This document shows positions 1-6,966 of a stretch of 11,063 bases of DNA, piece by piece. The notes below the pieces were generated by a model. The model saw nothing but the letters and a program-made list of their open reading frames with translations, made no database searches and was not told the origin of the DNA. The stretch comes from Candidatus Mcinerneyibacteriota bacterium (lineage in GTDB: Bacteria > Macinerneyibacteriota > Macinerneyibacteria > Macinerneyibacteriales > DSCS01): assembly GCA_016937175.1 (NCBI GenBank), contig JAFGWL010000041.1, positions 1 through 11,063 of the forward strand, given 5' to 3'. Every line of letters begins with the position of its first letter. Position 1 is the first letter of the stretch. The position numbers and the translations under genes are program-made.

Positions 1-1
1 G

Positions 2-2188
2 AAAATGGCCCATGAACTGCAGGAAGAGATCGAGAGGGGTTTTGGCGATTACGTTACGGCTTATGCCATCCTGAACACCCTCCCTCTTGTGGCTCTTCTC
101 AGCGAGATCGAAAAACGCCTGGAGCGCTATAAGACGGAGAATAACCTTATCCCCATTTCGGATTTCGGCAAAAAGGTCGCTGAAGTGGTGAAAACTGAGC
201 CTGTCCCCTTTATCTACTGGAAGGTCGGGGAAAAGTTCGAACACTATCTCATCGATGAATTTCAGGATACCTCACGGATCCAGTGGAGCAACCTCTTTCC
301 CCTGGTGGAGAATTCCATGGCCGGAGGCTGGGACAACCTGTGTGTGGGGGACCCCAAACAATCCATCTACCGATGGAGGGGCGGAGACCCGGAGATCATC
401 CGGGAGCTTCCGGAGCTTTTCGGCCCCACCGGCGGGGTCAGGACAGAACGCCTCAAGGGAAACTGGAGAAGCGCTCCTGAGATCGTCTCCTTTAACAACC
501 GGTTCTTCTCCTTTGATTCTCCTGACATCTCTCCGGGGGATTTTCAGGCTCCTCCCTTCTATTCTCCCGGCCACGTGGAGCAGAAGCCTCAGAAAAAGAT
601 CAGCGGCTATGTCTCGGTCTCGTCTCTCCCCGACGAGCATGATTTCCGGGAGAGAGCCCTGGATAGGGTTTTGGAGAATATTCATCGTTTACAGGAGCGC
701 ATGATCCCCCTTGCTGATATGACTGTTTTAGTGAGGACCAACAGGGAAGGGGCAAGGGCGGCGGATTACTTTTTCAGAAAAGGCATCGACGTCCTTTCTC
801 CTGATTCTCTCATGCTCAACAATGACCGGCGCGTGCGCTTCCTCGTCAGCCTCTTCAATTATCTTGAAAACGGGGAAGAGCTCTATTTGCGTGAACTCAC
901 CCTGTTTCTTTCGGATCAAGACGAGGGCTCAGAGGAGGACCTGGCCCGGAGGATCGCCTCTCTGCAAAACCGCCTCCGCCCGCTCTCTCTGTATGAAAAA
1001 GCTGAAGCGTGTCTCCAGGAGTTCGGCCTTCATGTCCAGGGGGGAAGCTTTATGACAGGCTTTTTAGAGGCGGTCTACTCTTTCTCTCAATCTTCGGGTG
1101 AGGGAGGAGGCCTGGCCGCGTTTTTAGAGTGGTGGGAAGAGAACAAGGAGAGTGAAAAATGCGCTTTGAAATCCATACACGGACGGAATGCTCTCCAGGT
1201 CATGACCATCCATAAGGCCAAGGGGCTGGAGTTTCCCGTGGTCTTTATCCCTTTTGCCGACTGGGAGATGATCGGCTTCTCCACGGGATTCCGCCAGAAC
1301 ACCCTCTGGGTGGATGATGCCGAAAGCGGCCTTCCCCTTCCCGTCTCTTTTCATAAGTATCTGAAAAAAAGCGCTTTTGAACATGATTTTGATGAAGAAG
1401 TGCAGAAAAACTATGAAGACAACCTCAATATTCTCTACGTAGCCTTTACACGGGCCTCCCGGGCTCTCTATATCGTCTTTCCCATGAAAGAGGGCAGCGG
1501 CGATGAGACCGCATCAAGCAAGATCCACACCTTTATCCGGGAGCGGCTGGCCCGTCTCTATGCCGATGACCTGAAACCCCTTCCCCAGGGCGGTTTTTGC
1601 CTTGAACTGGGCCGGGAGCCGCAGGGGGAGGAGCAGCACGGGGAGCAAGAAGAGAGCCAGGCTTCATTCGGTTTTATCTCGACGCCCTGGCAGGAGCGCC
1701 TCCACATCAAACGGGCTTCTCCGGAAGAGTGGGCGCTGCTCAGGGAAGAGGACCGGGCGGTGAAACGCGGCCTGGCCGTGCATCGCTGTTTTGAAAAAGC
1801 GAAAAACGAAGATGATATTCAACGAGAGCTTTCGCTTCTTTTCGAAAAGGGCGTATTAAACGAGAAAGAGTATGACGAATTCAAAAGCGGCCTGGAAAAG
1901 ATCATGGGCCTTTCAGCCGGAGAGGGACATGTGAGGGACTTCTTTTCCGGCGTCTACCCCTTTCTTAACGAAGCGGTCCTGCTCACGGGTTCAGGGGATT
2001 ACCGTCCGGACCGGCTTCTCTTTACCCCCCGGGGAGTGGTGGTCATCGATTACAAGACCGGGTCACCGCGTGAAGAGGACCGCCGACAGGTGCAGACTTA
2101 CCGGAGTCTCCTGGAGGAAGCCGGATACCAGGCAGGCGAGGGGTATCTTCTCTATCTGAGTAAGGGAATCATCGAGAGGGTTTTATGA
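2..2188 (+). CDS. addA: AddA-type helicase-nuclease, 5' end outside the window
   Basis: This is the C-terminal part of a UvrD/RecB-family (SF1A) helicase fused to a RecB-type nuclease. In double-strand break repair such enzymes unwind and resect DNA ends for RecA loading. Numbering from the methionine at position 5, the visible motifs are II (DEFQDTS, 84-90), III (GDPKQSIYRWRGG, 115-127), a motif IV-like stretch (LKGNWRSAPEI, 150-160), V (TIHKAKGLEFPVV, 401-413) and VI (NILYVAFTRA, 475-484). The C-terminal nuclease has H593, a YRPDR stretch (666-670), IDYKTG (681-686) and QxxxY (695-699), so its active site looks intact. Walker A/motif I is absent and motif II lies only about 84 residues in. 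AddA proteins are usually about 1,100-1,200 residues, so the true start is upstream and the methionine at 5 is internal. No ribosome binding site precedes it. The stop overlaps the next start (ATGA), which indicates translational coupling to the AddB-like gene. The AddA assignment rests on domain layout and this partner. Confidence 0.9.
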   Translation, partial: KMAHELQEEIERGFGDYVTAYAILNTLPLVALLSEIEKRLERYKTENNLIPISDFGKKVAEVVKTEPVPFIYWKVGEKFEHYLIDEFQDTSRIQWSNLFPLVENSMAGGWDNLCVGDPKQSIYRWRGGDPEIIRELPELFGPTGGVRTERLKGNWRSAPEIVSFNNRFFSFDSPDISPGDFQAPPFYSPGHVEQKPQKKISGYVSVSSLPDEHDFRERALDRVLENIHRLQERMIPLADMTVLVRTNREGARAADYFFRKGIDVLSPDSLMLNNDRRVRFLVSLFNYLENGEELYLRELTLFLSDQDEGSEEDLARRIASLQNRLRPLSLYEKAEACLQEFGLHVQGGSFMTGFLEAVYSFSQSSGEGGGLAAFLEWWEENKESEKCALKSIHGRNALQVMTIHKAKGLEFPVVFIPFADWEMIGFSTGFRQNTLWVDDAESGLPLPVSFHKYLKKSAFEHDFDEEVQKNYEDNLNILYVAFTRASRALYIVFPMKEGSGDETASSKIHTFIRERLARLYADDLKPLPQGGFCLELGREPQGEEQHGEQEESQASFGFISTPWQERLHIKRASPEEWALLREEDRAVKRGLAVHRCFEKAKNEDDIQRELSLLFEKGVLNEKEYDEFKSGLEKIMGLSAGEGHVRDFFSGVYPFLNEAVLLTGSGDYRPDRLLFTPRGVVVIDYKTGSPREEDRRQVQTYRSLLEEAGYQAGEGYLLYLSKGIIERVL

Positions 2189-4893
2189 AGACAAAAGATC
2201 TGCTTGAAGAAATCATCGAAAAGACTTGGGCTGCCGGGGGCTGGGAGGACTCCCTCTTTATTTTTCCCTCACGGCGGGCCGGGCTCTATTTCAGAGAAAC
2301 AGCCCGCCGCCTGCCTTCTGTCCCCAAGCCCCTTCTTTTCCCTCCTGTCTTTTCCATGACCGATTTTGTCTTTGATGTGACAGGACTGAAGCAGCCCGGA
2401 AGGCTCTCGCTTCTCCTGCGGATGTATGCTCTTTTTCTCCGCCAGGGAGGGGAGACTCCCGGATTCGACCAGTTTCATCCCTGGGGCGGGATGATGCTCA
2501 ACGATTTTAACGATATCGACCAGAATCTCCAGGATCCTTCTCTCTTTGAAAAACTGCGCAATTGGATGGGGGCTGATTTTCAGGAGGAGACTCCTTTTCA
2601 GCAGAAGTACCGGATGAAAGTCAATGAGATGGAGAACTCCTACCGCCTCTTCAGTGAAGCCCTTCTTCAGCAGGGAGAAGCCTATTACGGCCTGGCATTG
2701 CGAAAACTGTGTGAAGACAAAGAGCAGTATCTCTCGCGGTTCCAGGGAAAAAGAGTCATCTTTTGCGCCTTTAACGCCCTGAGCCGGGGAGAATGGGAAC
2801 TATTCCGCTATTTTAAAGATAAAGACGCCCTCTTTTTCTGGGATATGGATGCCTATTTTACCGAGGATCCCCTTCATGAAGCGGGATTCTTTTACCAACG
2901 GGGGATCAAAGAGCTCTATGCTCCTCTTCCGCCCCCTCAGGTTTTTGATTACCTGAGTGTCCATAAGAAAAAGGTCTCCATATACGGCTATCCGGGGATC
3001 GTGCAGCAGGCCAAGGCTCTGGGCCGGGATCTGGGCGCTCTCATCCGCGAGCAGGGAGAGGATGTTCTGGAGAAGACAGCGGTCATCCTCGGGGATGAAG
3101 GCATGCTCCTCCCTCTCTTACGCTCCCTTCCCCGGGAGGTGGACTCCTTTAACGTCACCATGGGACTCTCCATGAAAGAAAGTTCCGTCTTCTCCTTTAC
3201 AGAATCATACCTGCGTCTTCTCACGGGCCCTTCCCGCCGGGAAAGAGAGGGGTATTACGTGAAAGACCTTCATGCCTTTCTCCTTCATCCCCTGAGCCGG
3301 CATTTTTACAGAGATTTTTCCCCGGAGCTTTTTTTGAAGACATTACGGGACAAGGGAAGGCCTTTTATCTCCTTTGATGAGATCACAGAGGGGCTGGGAG
3401 AAGACCTTTTCTTCCATGAGCCCCAAGGAGCCTATGACCTGTTTGAGGGGTTCAAGTCCCTTATCATGGAGACGGCCCGGCGTTTGGACCCGCTGGCTTT
3501 GGAGCAGGAGTTCCTCTTTTCACTGCTTGAGTCCATGGGCGATTTCCAGTCTCTGCTCAAAGAGCTGGCTCCCCGGATGGGACTTCTCGAGATCAGCCGT
3601 GTCCTTCAGGAGATCGCTTCCCTGATTTCTGTTCCCTTCAGCGGAGAACCTCTCAAGGGTTTGCAGGTCATGGGGATGCTGGAGACCAGGGGGCTTTCCT
3701 TTGAACATGTCTTTATTCTGGGCGTCAATGAAAAACAGTTTCCCACAGGGAAATCAGAACAGGGGCTGATCCCCTATGAGTTCAGAAAAAACGCCGGCCT
3801 GACTACCTATGAAAGCCGGGACGCCATCTTCGCGTACTATTTTTACCGCCTTCTCATGCGTGCTGAGACAGCTGTTCTCTATTACAATACAGAGATGGAC
3901 CAGATGGGAAAGGGAGAGCGGAGCCGTTTTATCGAGCAGCTCCTTCATGAGTGGGCCGATACAAACAAAGAGAGCGCCATCTCCGAAAGCCTGGTCTCCA
4001 TGGGCGCTTCTCAAACCCTCTTTCCCGAGGTCACCGTTTCCAAGACACCGGAGATGATGACACAGCTTCTGGGATTGACTTATTCAGCTTCGGCGTTCAA
4101 TGAATACCTGGGCTGCTCCCTGAAGTTTTATTTTAAATACATTGAAAAGCTCAAGGAACCGGCCTCTCTCATCGATGACCCTGATGCCTCTCTGTTCGGG
4201 ACCATTATCCATAACAGCATGCAGGAGCTCTTCAAGCCCTTCACGGGGAAGACCATGACAGAACGCGACCTGGAGAGCATGAAGAAACGCCTGGAGCCTG
4301 TCATCGATGACGCCTATTCCGCCCAGCTTCCCGGAGTGGAGAAGGACAAAGGCAAAAACTACATCAACAGGCGCATCATGGCTCATCTCATCGGTAAACT
4401 CCTGGACCATGAAAAAGAGCGTCTCCCTTTCAAGGTCCTCGGGCTTGAGGAGTGGAAGGAAGTCTCTTTCAGACATCAGGAACGAGACCTGCGCCTGGGA
4501 GGATTTATCGACCGGGTGGATGAAAAAGACAACACAGTCACTATTCTCGATTACAAGACCGGGCAGATCAATCCCCTAAACCCGCCCAAGGGGAGAGATC
4601 CGGGGGAGCTGGCCTTTTATCAAAACCGAAAAGAGATGGTCCAGCTGTTGACCTATTCCATCCTCTACCCCTCTCAAAATGAGATCCGGCCCGGCCTTAT
4701 CAGCTTTACCTCGCTTTCCAACCCCTACTATTGGCTGCCCGGAAAGAAGCGGGGAGAAGACCTGGCCAAAGAAGCCCGAAGAATGGCCCATGTGGTCTTT
4801 GATGATATTCTGGATGAGAGTCGCCCGTTTGCACAGACCGAGGATACCAAGGACTGTGAGTATTGCCCCTATCGTAACATATGCGGGCGATAA
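2185..4893 (+). CDS. addB: AddB-type PD-(D/E)XK nuclease with Fe-S staple
   Basis: A 902-residue partner of the upstream AddA-like protein, starting inside its stop codon. The C-terminal nuclease has H676, the catalytic DYK (D789, K791), QxxxY (Q820, Y824) and a GGFIDRVD stretch before it. Four cysteines (C644 in YLGCSLKFYF; C891, C894 and C900 as C-x2-C-x5-C at the end) match the [4Fe-4S] staple that closes the nuclease domain of Bacillus AddB. The N-terminal half is a degenerate UvrD-like helicase. It starts FPSRRAGLYF (27-36), where the Walker A GxGKT would be expected, and keeps a motif V-like METRGLSFE region with ILGVNEKQFP (511-520). It therefore probably does not hydrolyse ATP and instead serves a structural or sequence-scanning role, as inferred for AddB proteins of alphaproteobacteria and Bacteroidota. 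It is shorter than Bacillus AddB (about 1,166 residues). The gene order is A then B, whereas Bacillus has B then A. The AddB-like assignment is firm; equivalence to the Bacillus subunit is inferred. Confidence 0.88.
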   Translation: MKTKDLLEEIIEKTWAAGGWEDSLFIFPSRRAGLYFRETARRLPSVPKPLLFPPVFSMTDFVFDVTGLKQPGRLSLLLRMYALFLRQGGETPGFDQFHPWGGMMLNDFNDIDQNLQDPSLFEKLRNWMGADFQEETPFQQKYRMKVNEMENSYRLFSEALLQQGEAYYGLALRKLCEDKEQYLSRFQGKRVIFCAFNALSRGEWELFRYFKDKDALFFWDMDAYFTEDPLHEAGFFYQRGIKELYAPLPPPQVFDYLSVHKKKVSIYGYPGIVQQAKALGRDLGALIREQGEDVLEKTAVILGDEGMLLPLLRSLPREVDSFNVTMGLSMKESSVFSFTESYLRLLTGPSRREREGYYVKDLHAFLLHPLSRHFYRDFSPELFLKTLRDKGRPFISFDEITEGLGEDLFFHEPQGAYDLFEGFKSLIMETARRLDPLALEQEFLFSLLESMGDFQSLLKELAPRMGLLEISRVLQEIASLISVPFSGEPLKGLQVMGMLETRGLSFEHVFILGVNEKQFPTGKSEQGLIPYEFRKNAGLTTYESRDAIFAYYFYRLLMRAETAVLYYNTEMDQMGKGERSRFIEQLLHEWADTNKESAISESLVSMGASQTLFPEVTVSKTPEMMTQLLGLTYSASAFNEYLGCSLKFYFKYIEKLKEPASLIDDPDASLFGTIIHNSMQELFKPFTGKTMTERDLESMKKRLEPVIDDAYSAQLPGVEKDKGKNYINRRIMAHLIGKLLDHEKERLPFKVLGLEEWKEVSFRHQERDLRLGGFIDRVDEKDNTVTILDYKTGQINPLNPPKGRDPGELAFYQNRKEMVQLLTYSILYPSQNEIRPGLISFTSLSNPYYWLPGKKRGEDLAKEARRMAHVVFDDILDESRPFAQTEDTKDCEYCPYRNICGR

Positions 4894-4941
4894 AAAAAGG
4901 GCGAAGGGGAAAATCGAAAGACTTTCCGCGCTCCGCCCCGG

Positions 4942-4966
4942 AGGTTATGTATGGGAAGCATAACCT
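4942..4966 (+). repeat. Perfect 8-bp inverted repeat (hairpin 1)
   Basis: AGGTTATG (4942-4949) and CATAACCT (4959-4966) are exact reverse complements around a 9-nt loop. The sequence after it is GAATATAAG rather than a U run. It resembles the hairpin upstream of the ferredoxin gene: both start CGGAGGTTA and end in AAGCAT(T)AACCT. Confidence 0.55.
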
Positions 4967-5006
4967 GAATATAAGAACAATCGGAGAGGACTTTTGTTTC
5001 AGAAAA

Positions 5007-5013
5007 AAGGAGG
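5007..5013 (+). promoter_or_regulatory. Strong ribosome binding site that fixes the lipoprotein start
   Basis: AAGGAGG ends 4 nt before the ATG at 5018. An in-frame TTG at 4994 would give an 8-residue longer protein but would place this site inside the coding sequence. The shorter form also gives a clean lipoprotein signal peptide beginning MKKQ, so 5018 is preferred. Confidence 0.75.
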
Positions 5014-5017
5014 AAAA

Positions 5018-6043
5018 ATGAAAAAACAATGTAAAATTCTGTCTCTTGCCGTCCTGACGGTTTTTTTGCTTTTTTTTACAGCCTGCAAGACAGGGGATCA
5101 TGTCCGGGGACACCTTGTGGAAGTCAAACGGATCACCCTGGAAGGGGGAGGCGAGTTCAACCGCTTGTACAGCTGGGAAGGGGGGTATGCCGGCCTGGAC
5201 TGGACGGATGCCTCGCTGCGGATCTTTACAAGAGACGGCCGATTGCTGGACCGGTATAGCAAAGAGGGAAGCGGCCCCGGGGAATACAACAAGAACCGCG
5301 TTCAGCTCATGGGCGTGGACAAAAACCGCATCTATCTGGCTGCTCTTGATAAGAGTGCTGTTTTGGCCTTTGAAGTGAAATCAGGTAAAATCCTTTTCAG
5401 GGACGAATACCCTGTGAATGAAGGAAGCCTTCGTGGAGGAGCTGTCGATCCCGATGGCCATATCTGGCTTGCTCTCCAGGGGGGTGCCTATGACGTGGCA
5501 GAACTCTCTCCGGAGGGCGAGATGATCAAGGGTTATCTTCCCGCTGAAGAAAAAGAGAGGGCTATGAGTCCGGAAAAGCTCATCAAATCCATGAAATGGA
5601 TCGCTTTCAGGGGAAATAAAGCGGTGTTCATCTCTTTTATGACCTATGAGCTCCACTTTTACTCCCGGGACGAGAAGGGGCTTCACCTGATTACAGAAAT
5701 GATACCCTGTCCCGTCTATGTGGAAAATAATTATGAGATCAAGACAAGCGGCAACAGCATCAGCATGACGGGCCGGCCCGGGATCAACGGGTATGCGGTC
5801 TCAGGCGAGACTCTTTTTATCAAATTACTCACAGACTCCGAAAACACAGAAGAAGAAAAAAACCAGGTCCACGCCTTCTCCCTGGATGGGGAAGACCAGG
5901 GGCTCTTTGAGTGTCGCCTGGAAGGAGGAGAGACCGTGAGCACTTTAGCCGGCGTCTCTCCGGAAGGCCATGTCCTGGCCTTCTTCGACAAGGAAGGCGA
6001 CAAAGGCGAGACCGTTCTGTGTGAATTACAGGTGCAGAAATAA
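5018..6043 (+). CDS. 6-bladed beta-propeller lipoprotein
   Basis: A 341-residue secreted lipoprotein of unknown function. Residues 1-22 form a basic then very hydrophobic signal peptide ending FFTAC, with C23 as the likely lipidated cysteine. The Phe at -3 is slightly off the usual lipobox but tolerated in some phyla. The mature part has repeated blade-like strands: VDPDGHIWLA near 143-152, SPEGEMI near 164-170, VSPEGHVLAFF near 313-323. It also has the hallmark SKEGSGPGEYN at 81-91, which in the 6-bladed beta-propeller family (Bacteroides and Acidobacteria-type proteins) sits between early blades. It would be anchored to the inner or outer membrane and probably binds a protein or ligand; no catalytic residues are recognisable. 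The 124-nt gap separates it from the AddB-like gene and the ferredoxin promoter follows it, so it may be monocistronic or a trailing gene. The propeller fold is inferred from motifs only. Confidence 0.75.
   Translation: MKKQCKILSLAVLTVFLLFFTACKTGDHVRGHLVEVKRITLEGGGEFNRLYSWEGGYAGLDWTDASLRIFTRDGRLLDRYSKEGSGPGEYNKNRVQLMGVDKNRIYLAALDKSAVLAFEVKSGKILFRDEYPVNEGSLRGGAVDPDGHIWLALQGGAYDVAELSPEGEMIKGYLPAEEKERAMSPEKLIKSMKWIAFRGNKAVFISFMTYELHFYSRDEKGLHLITEMIPCPVYVENNYEIKTSGNSISMTGRPGINGYAVSGETLFIKLLTDSENTEEEKNQVHAFSLDGEDQGLFECRLEGGETVSTLAGVSPEGHVLAFFDKEGDKGETVLCELQVQK
5048..5077 (+). terminator. Terminator-like hairpin plus T tracts inside the signal-peptide codons
   Basis: CCGT (5049-5052) and ACGG (5057-5060) form a small stem with a CCTG loop, with a possible extra C-G and G-U pair. 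T7 (5061-5067) follows directly, then GC and T8 (5070-5077). It starts 30 nt after the lipoprotein ATG. The stem is short for an intrinsic terminator and the T runs also encode Phe/Leu of the signal peptide, so this may be coincidental. Confidence 0.25.
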
Positions 6044-6070
6044 AATAGCATAAAAGCACTAACATTTATA

Positions 6071-6099
6071 TTGACACCCTCCTGGAACGTGATTATAAT
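6071..6099 (+). promoter_or_regulatory. Consensus sigma70-type promoter for the ferredoxin operon
   Basis: TTGACA (6071-6076) and TATAAT (6094-6099) are both perfect consensus, with a 17-nt spacer and AT-rich sequence just upstream. Transcription would start near 6105-6107, giving a leader of about 30 nt before the ATG at 6136. Such a strong promoter with a palindrome on its -10 box suggests control by repression. Confidence 0.85.
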
Positions 6100-6103
6100 C
6101 ACG
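6088..6103 (+). promoter_or_regulatory. Perfect 16-bp palindrome over the -10 box (likely operator)
   Basis: CGTGATTATAATCACG is identical to its reverse complement and contains the whole TATAAT box. Its core has the form GTGA-N6-TCAC, the half-site arrangement bound by many Crp/Fnr-family regulators, including HcpR of anaerobes. The usual outer T/A is C/G here. Position over the -10 box implies repression. Assignment to this regulator family is inference. Confidence 0.65.
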
Positions 6104-6104
6104 G

Positions 6105-6124
6105 AGGTTAGCAAGCATTAACCT
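6105..6124 (+). repeat. Leader hairpin before the ferredoxin start (hairpin 2)
   Basis: AGGTTA (6105-6110) and TAACCT (6119-6124) are reverse complements with an 8-nt loop, extendable by one G-U pair. The stem would lie at the very 5' end of the transcript from the promoter just upstream and ends directly before the ribosome binding site AAGGAGG (6125-6131). It shares CGGAGGTTA and AAGCAT(T)AACCT with the hairpin at 4942-4966. It could protect the 5' end or affect ribosome access. Confidence 0.45.
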
Positions 6125-6135
6125 AAGGAGGCGAT

Positions 6136-6957
6136 ATGAAGCGAAAGATCATTGCTATCGATAGAGAGAAGTGTAACGGATGCGGGCTCTGTCTTCCCGA
6201 GTGTCCTGAAGGAGCCCTCCAGATAATCGACGGGAAAGCCGTTCTTGTGAGTGACCTCTTTTGCGACGGGCTGGGCGCCTGCCTGGGCGAATGTCCGCAG
6301 GGAGCCCTTTTTGTCGAGGAGAGAGAAGCGGAGGCCTACAATGAAAAGAAGGTCCTTGAAGAGCAGATCATACCCAAAGGGGAGAATGTCATCAAGGCCC
6401 ATCTGAAACACCTTAAAGACCATGGCCAGGAGGAGTATTACAAAGAAGCTGTGGCTCTTCTCCGAAAAAAAGGGTTGGACGGGGACGTGGAAAAGGAGCA
6501 GAAGACACCCTCCTTTGTCTGTCCCGGGGTTCAGTCCCGCACCTTTCAGGCTTCAGGAGAAAAGGAAGAGAGTCCTGAAAGAGGCCGTTTATCACAACTC
6601 ACCCAGTGGCCTGTCCAGATGAAGCTGGTCAATCCCGATAACAATGACTTTGAGGGAGCCCATCTTTTGATCTCGGCCGATTGTGTCCCTTATGCCTTTG
6701 GTGATTTCCATAACCGTTTTCTTAAAGGAAGAAAGGTCATCACCTTCTGCCCGAAACTGGACGAAGGGATTGAAGAGTACGTGGATAAGCTCTCCCGGAT
6801 CTTTGCTCAGCATGATATCAAAAGCGTTACCGCGCTGAGAATGCAGGTGCCCTGCTGCTTCGGAACCATCCGGATCGTGGAAGAGGCCTTGAAGAGAGCG
6901 GGACGGGTCATGGCCATCCGGGAAGTTGTGATCGCCCCTGACGGGAGGATCCTGTAA
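6136..6957 (+). CDS. Two-cluster ferredoxin with cysteine-rich C-terminal domain
   Basis: A 273-residue cytoplasmic iron-sulfur protein, probably an electron carrier. The N-terminal 60 residues are a bacterial-type ferredoxin. The first cluster motif is canonical (C13, C16, C19, C23 then P24). The second has C43, C49 and C53 but Leu46 where a cysteine would stand (CDGLGACLGECP), so that cluster has three Cys ligands. A linker (60-150) with FVCPG (C129) leads to a conserved-looking domain: TQWPVQMKLVNP (156-167), SADCVPYAFGDFH (C183), TFCPKLDEG (C205) and VPCCFG (C240, C241). This N+C layout is known to me from uncharacterised 4Fe-4S proteins of anaerobes and methanogens. The start is set by AAGGAGG 4 nt upstream. 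The gene is driven by a consensus promoter with an operator-like palindrome and is followed after 9 nt by the NIF3-like gene. The electron partner cannot be named. Confidence 0.85.
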   Translation: MKRKIIAIDREKCNGCGLCLPECPEGALQIIDGKAVLVSDLFCDGLGACLGECPQGALFVEEREAEAYNEKKVLEEQIIPKGENVIKAHLKHLKDHGQEEYYKEAVALLRKKGLDGDVEKEQKTPSFVCPGVQSRTFQASGEKEESPERGRLSQLTQWPVQMKLVNPDNNDFEGAHLLISADCVPYAFGDFHNRFLKGRKVITFCPKLDEGIEEYVDKLSRIFAQHDIKSVTALRMQVPCCFGTIRIVEEALKRAGRVMAIREVVIAPDGRIL

Positions 6958-6966
6958 GGAGGGAAA

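Larger units (their letters stand above)
4894..5017 (+). other. 124-nt structured intergenic region with two inverted repeats
   Basis: The gap between the AddB-like gene and the lipoprotein gene carries two potential RNA structures. The first is imperfect: GGGCG (4899-4903) pairs with CGCCC (4934-4938), with GGAAA (4908-4912) and TTTCC (4923-4927) inside it. The second is the perfect hairpin listed separately. CTCC (4931-4934) could alternatively pair with GGAG (4940-4943), competing with both. No U tract follows either stem, so neither looks like a standard intrinsic terminator. No convincing -35/-10 pair is visible: the best -10-like word is TATAAG at 4970-4975, without a good -35. No known riboswitch class was recognised. 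Confidence 0.4.

Noticed and set aside
5-2188. Reading the first gene as complete from the ATG at position 5
   Set aside because: Walker A and the first several hundred residues of the helicase are missing, no ribosome binding site is visible, and the frame is open to the window edge.
4942-4966. Hairpin 1 as an intrinsic terminator of the AddB-like gene
   Set aside because: No U run follows the stem (GAATATAAG instead) and the stem is only moderately GC-rich.
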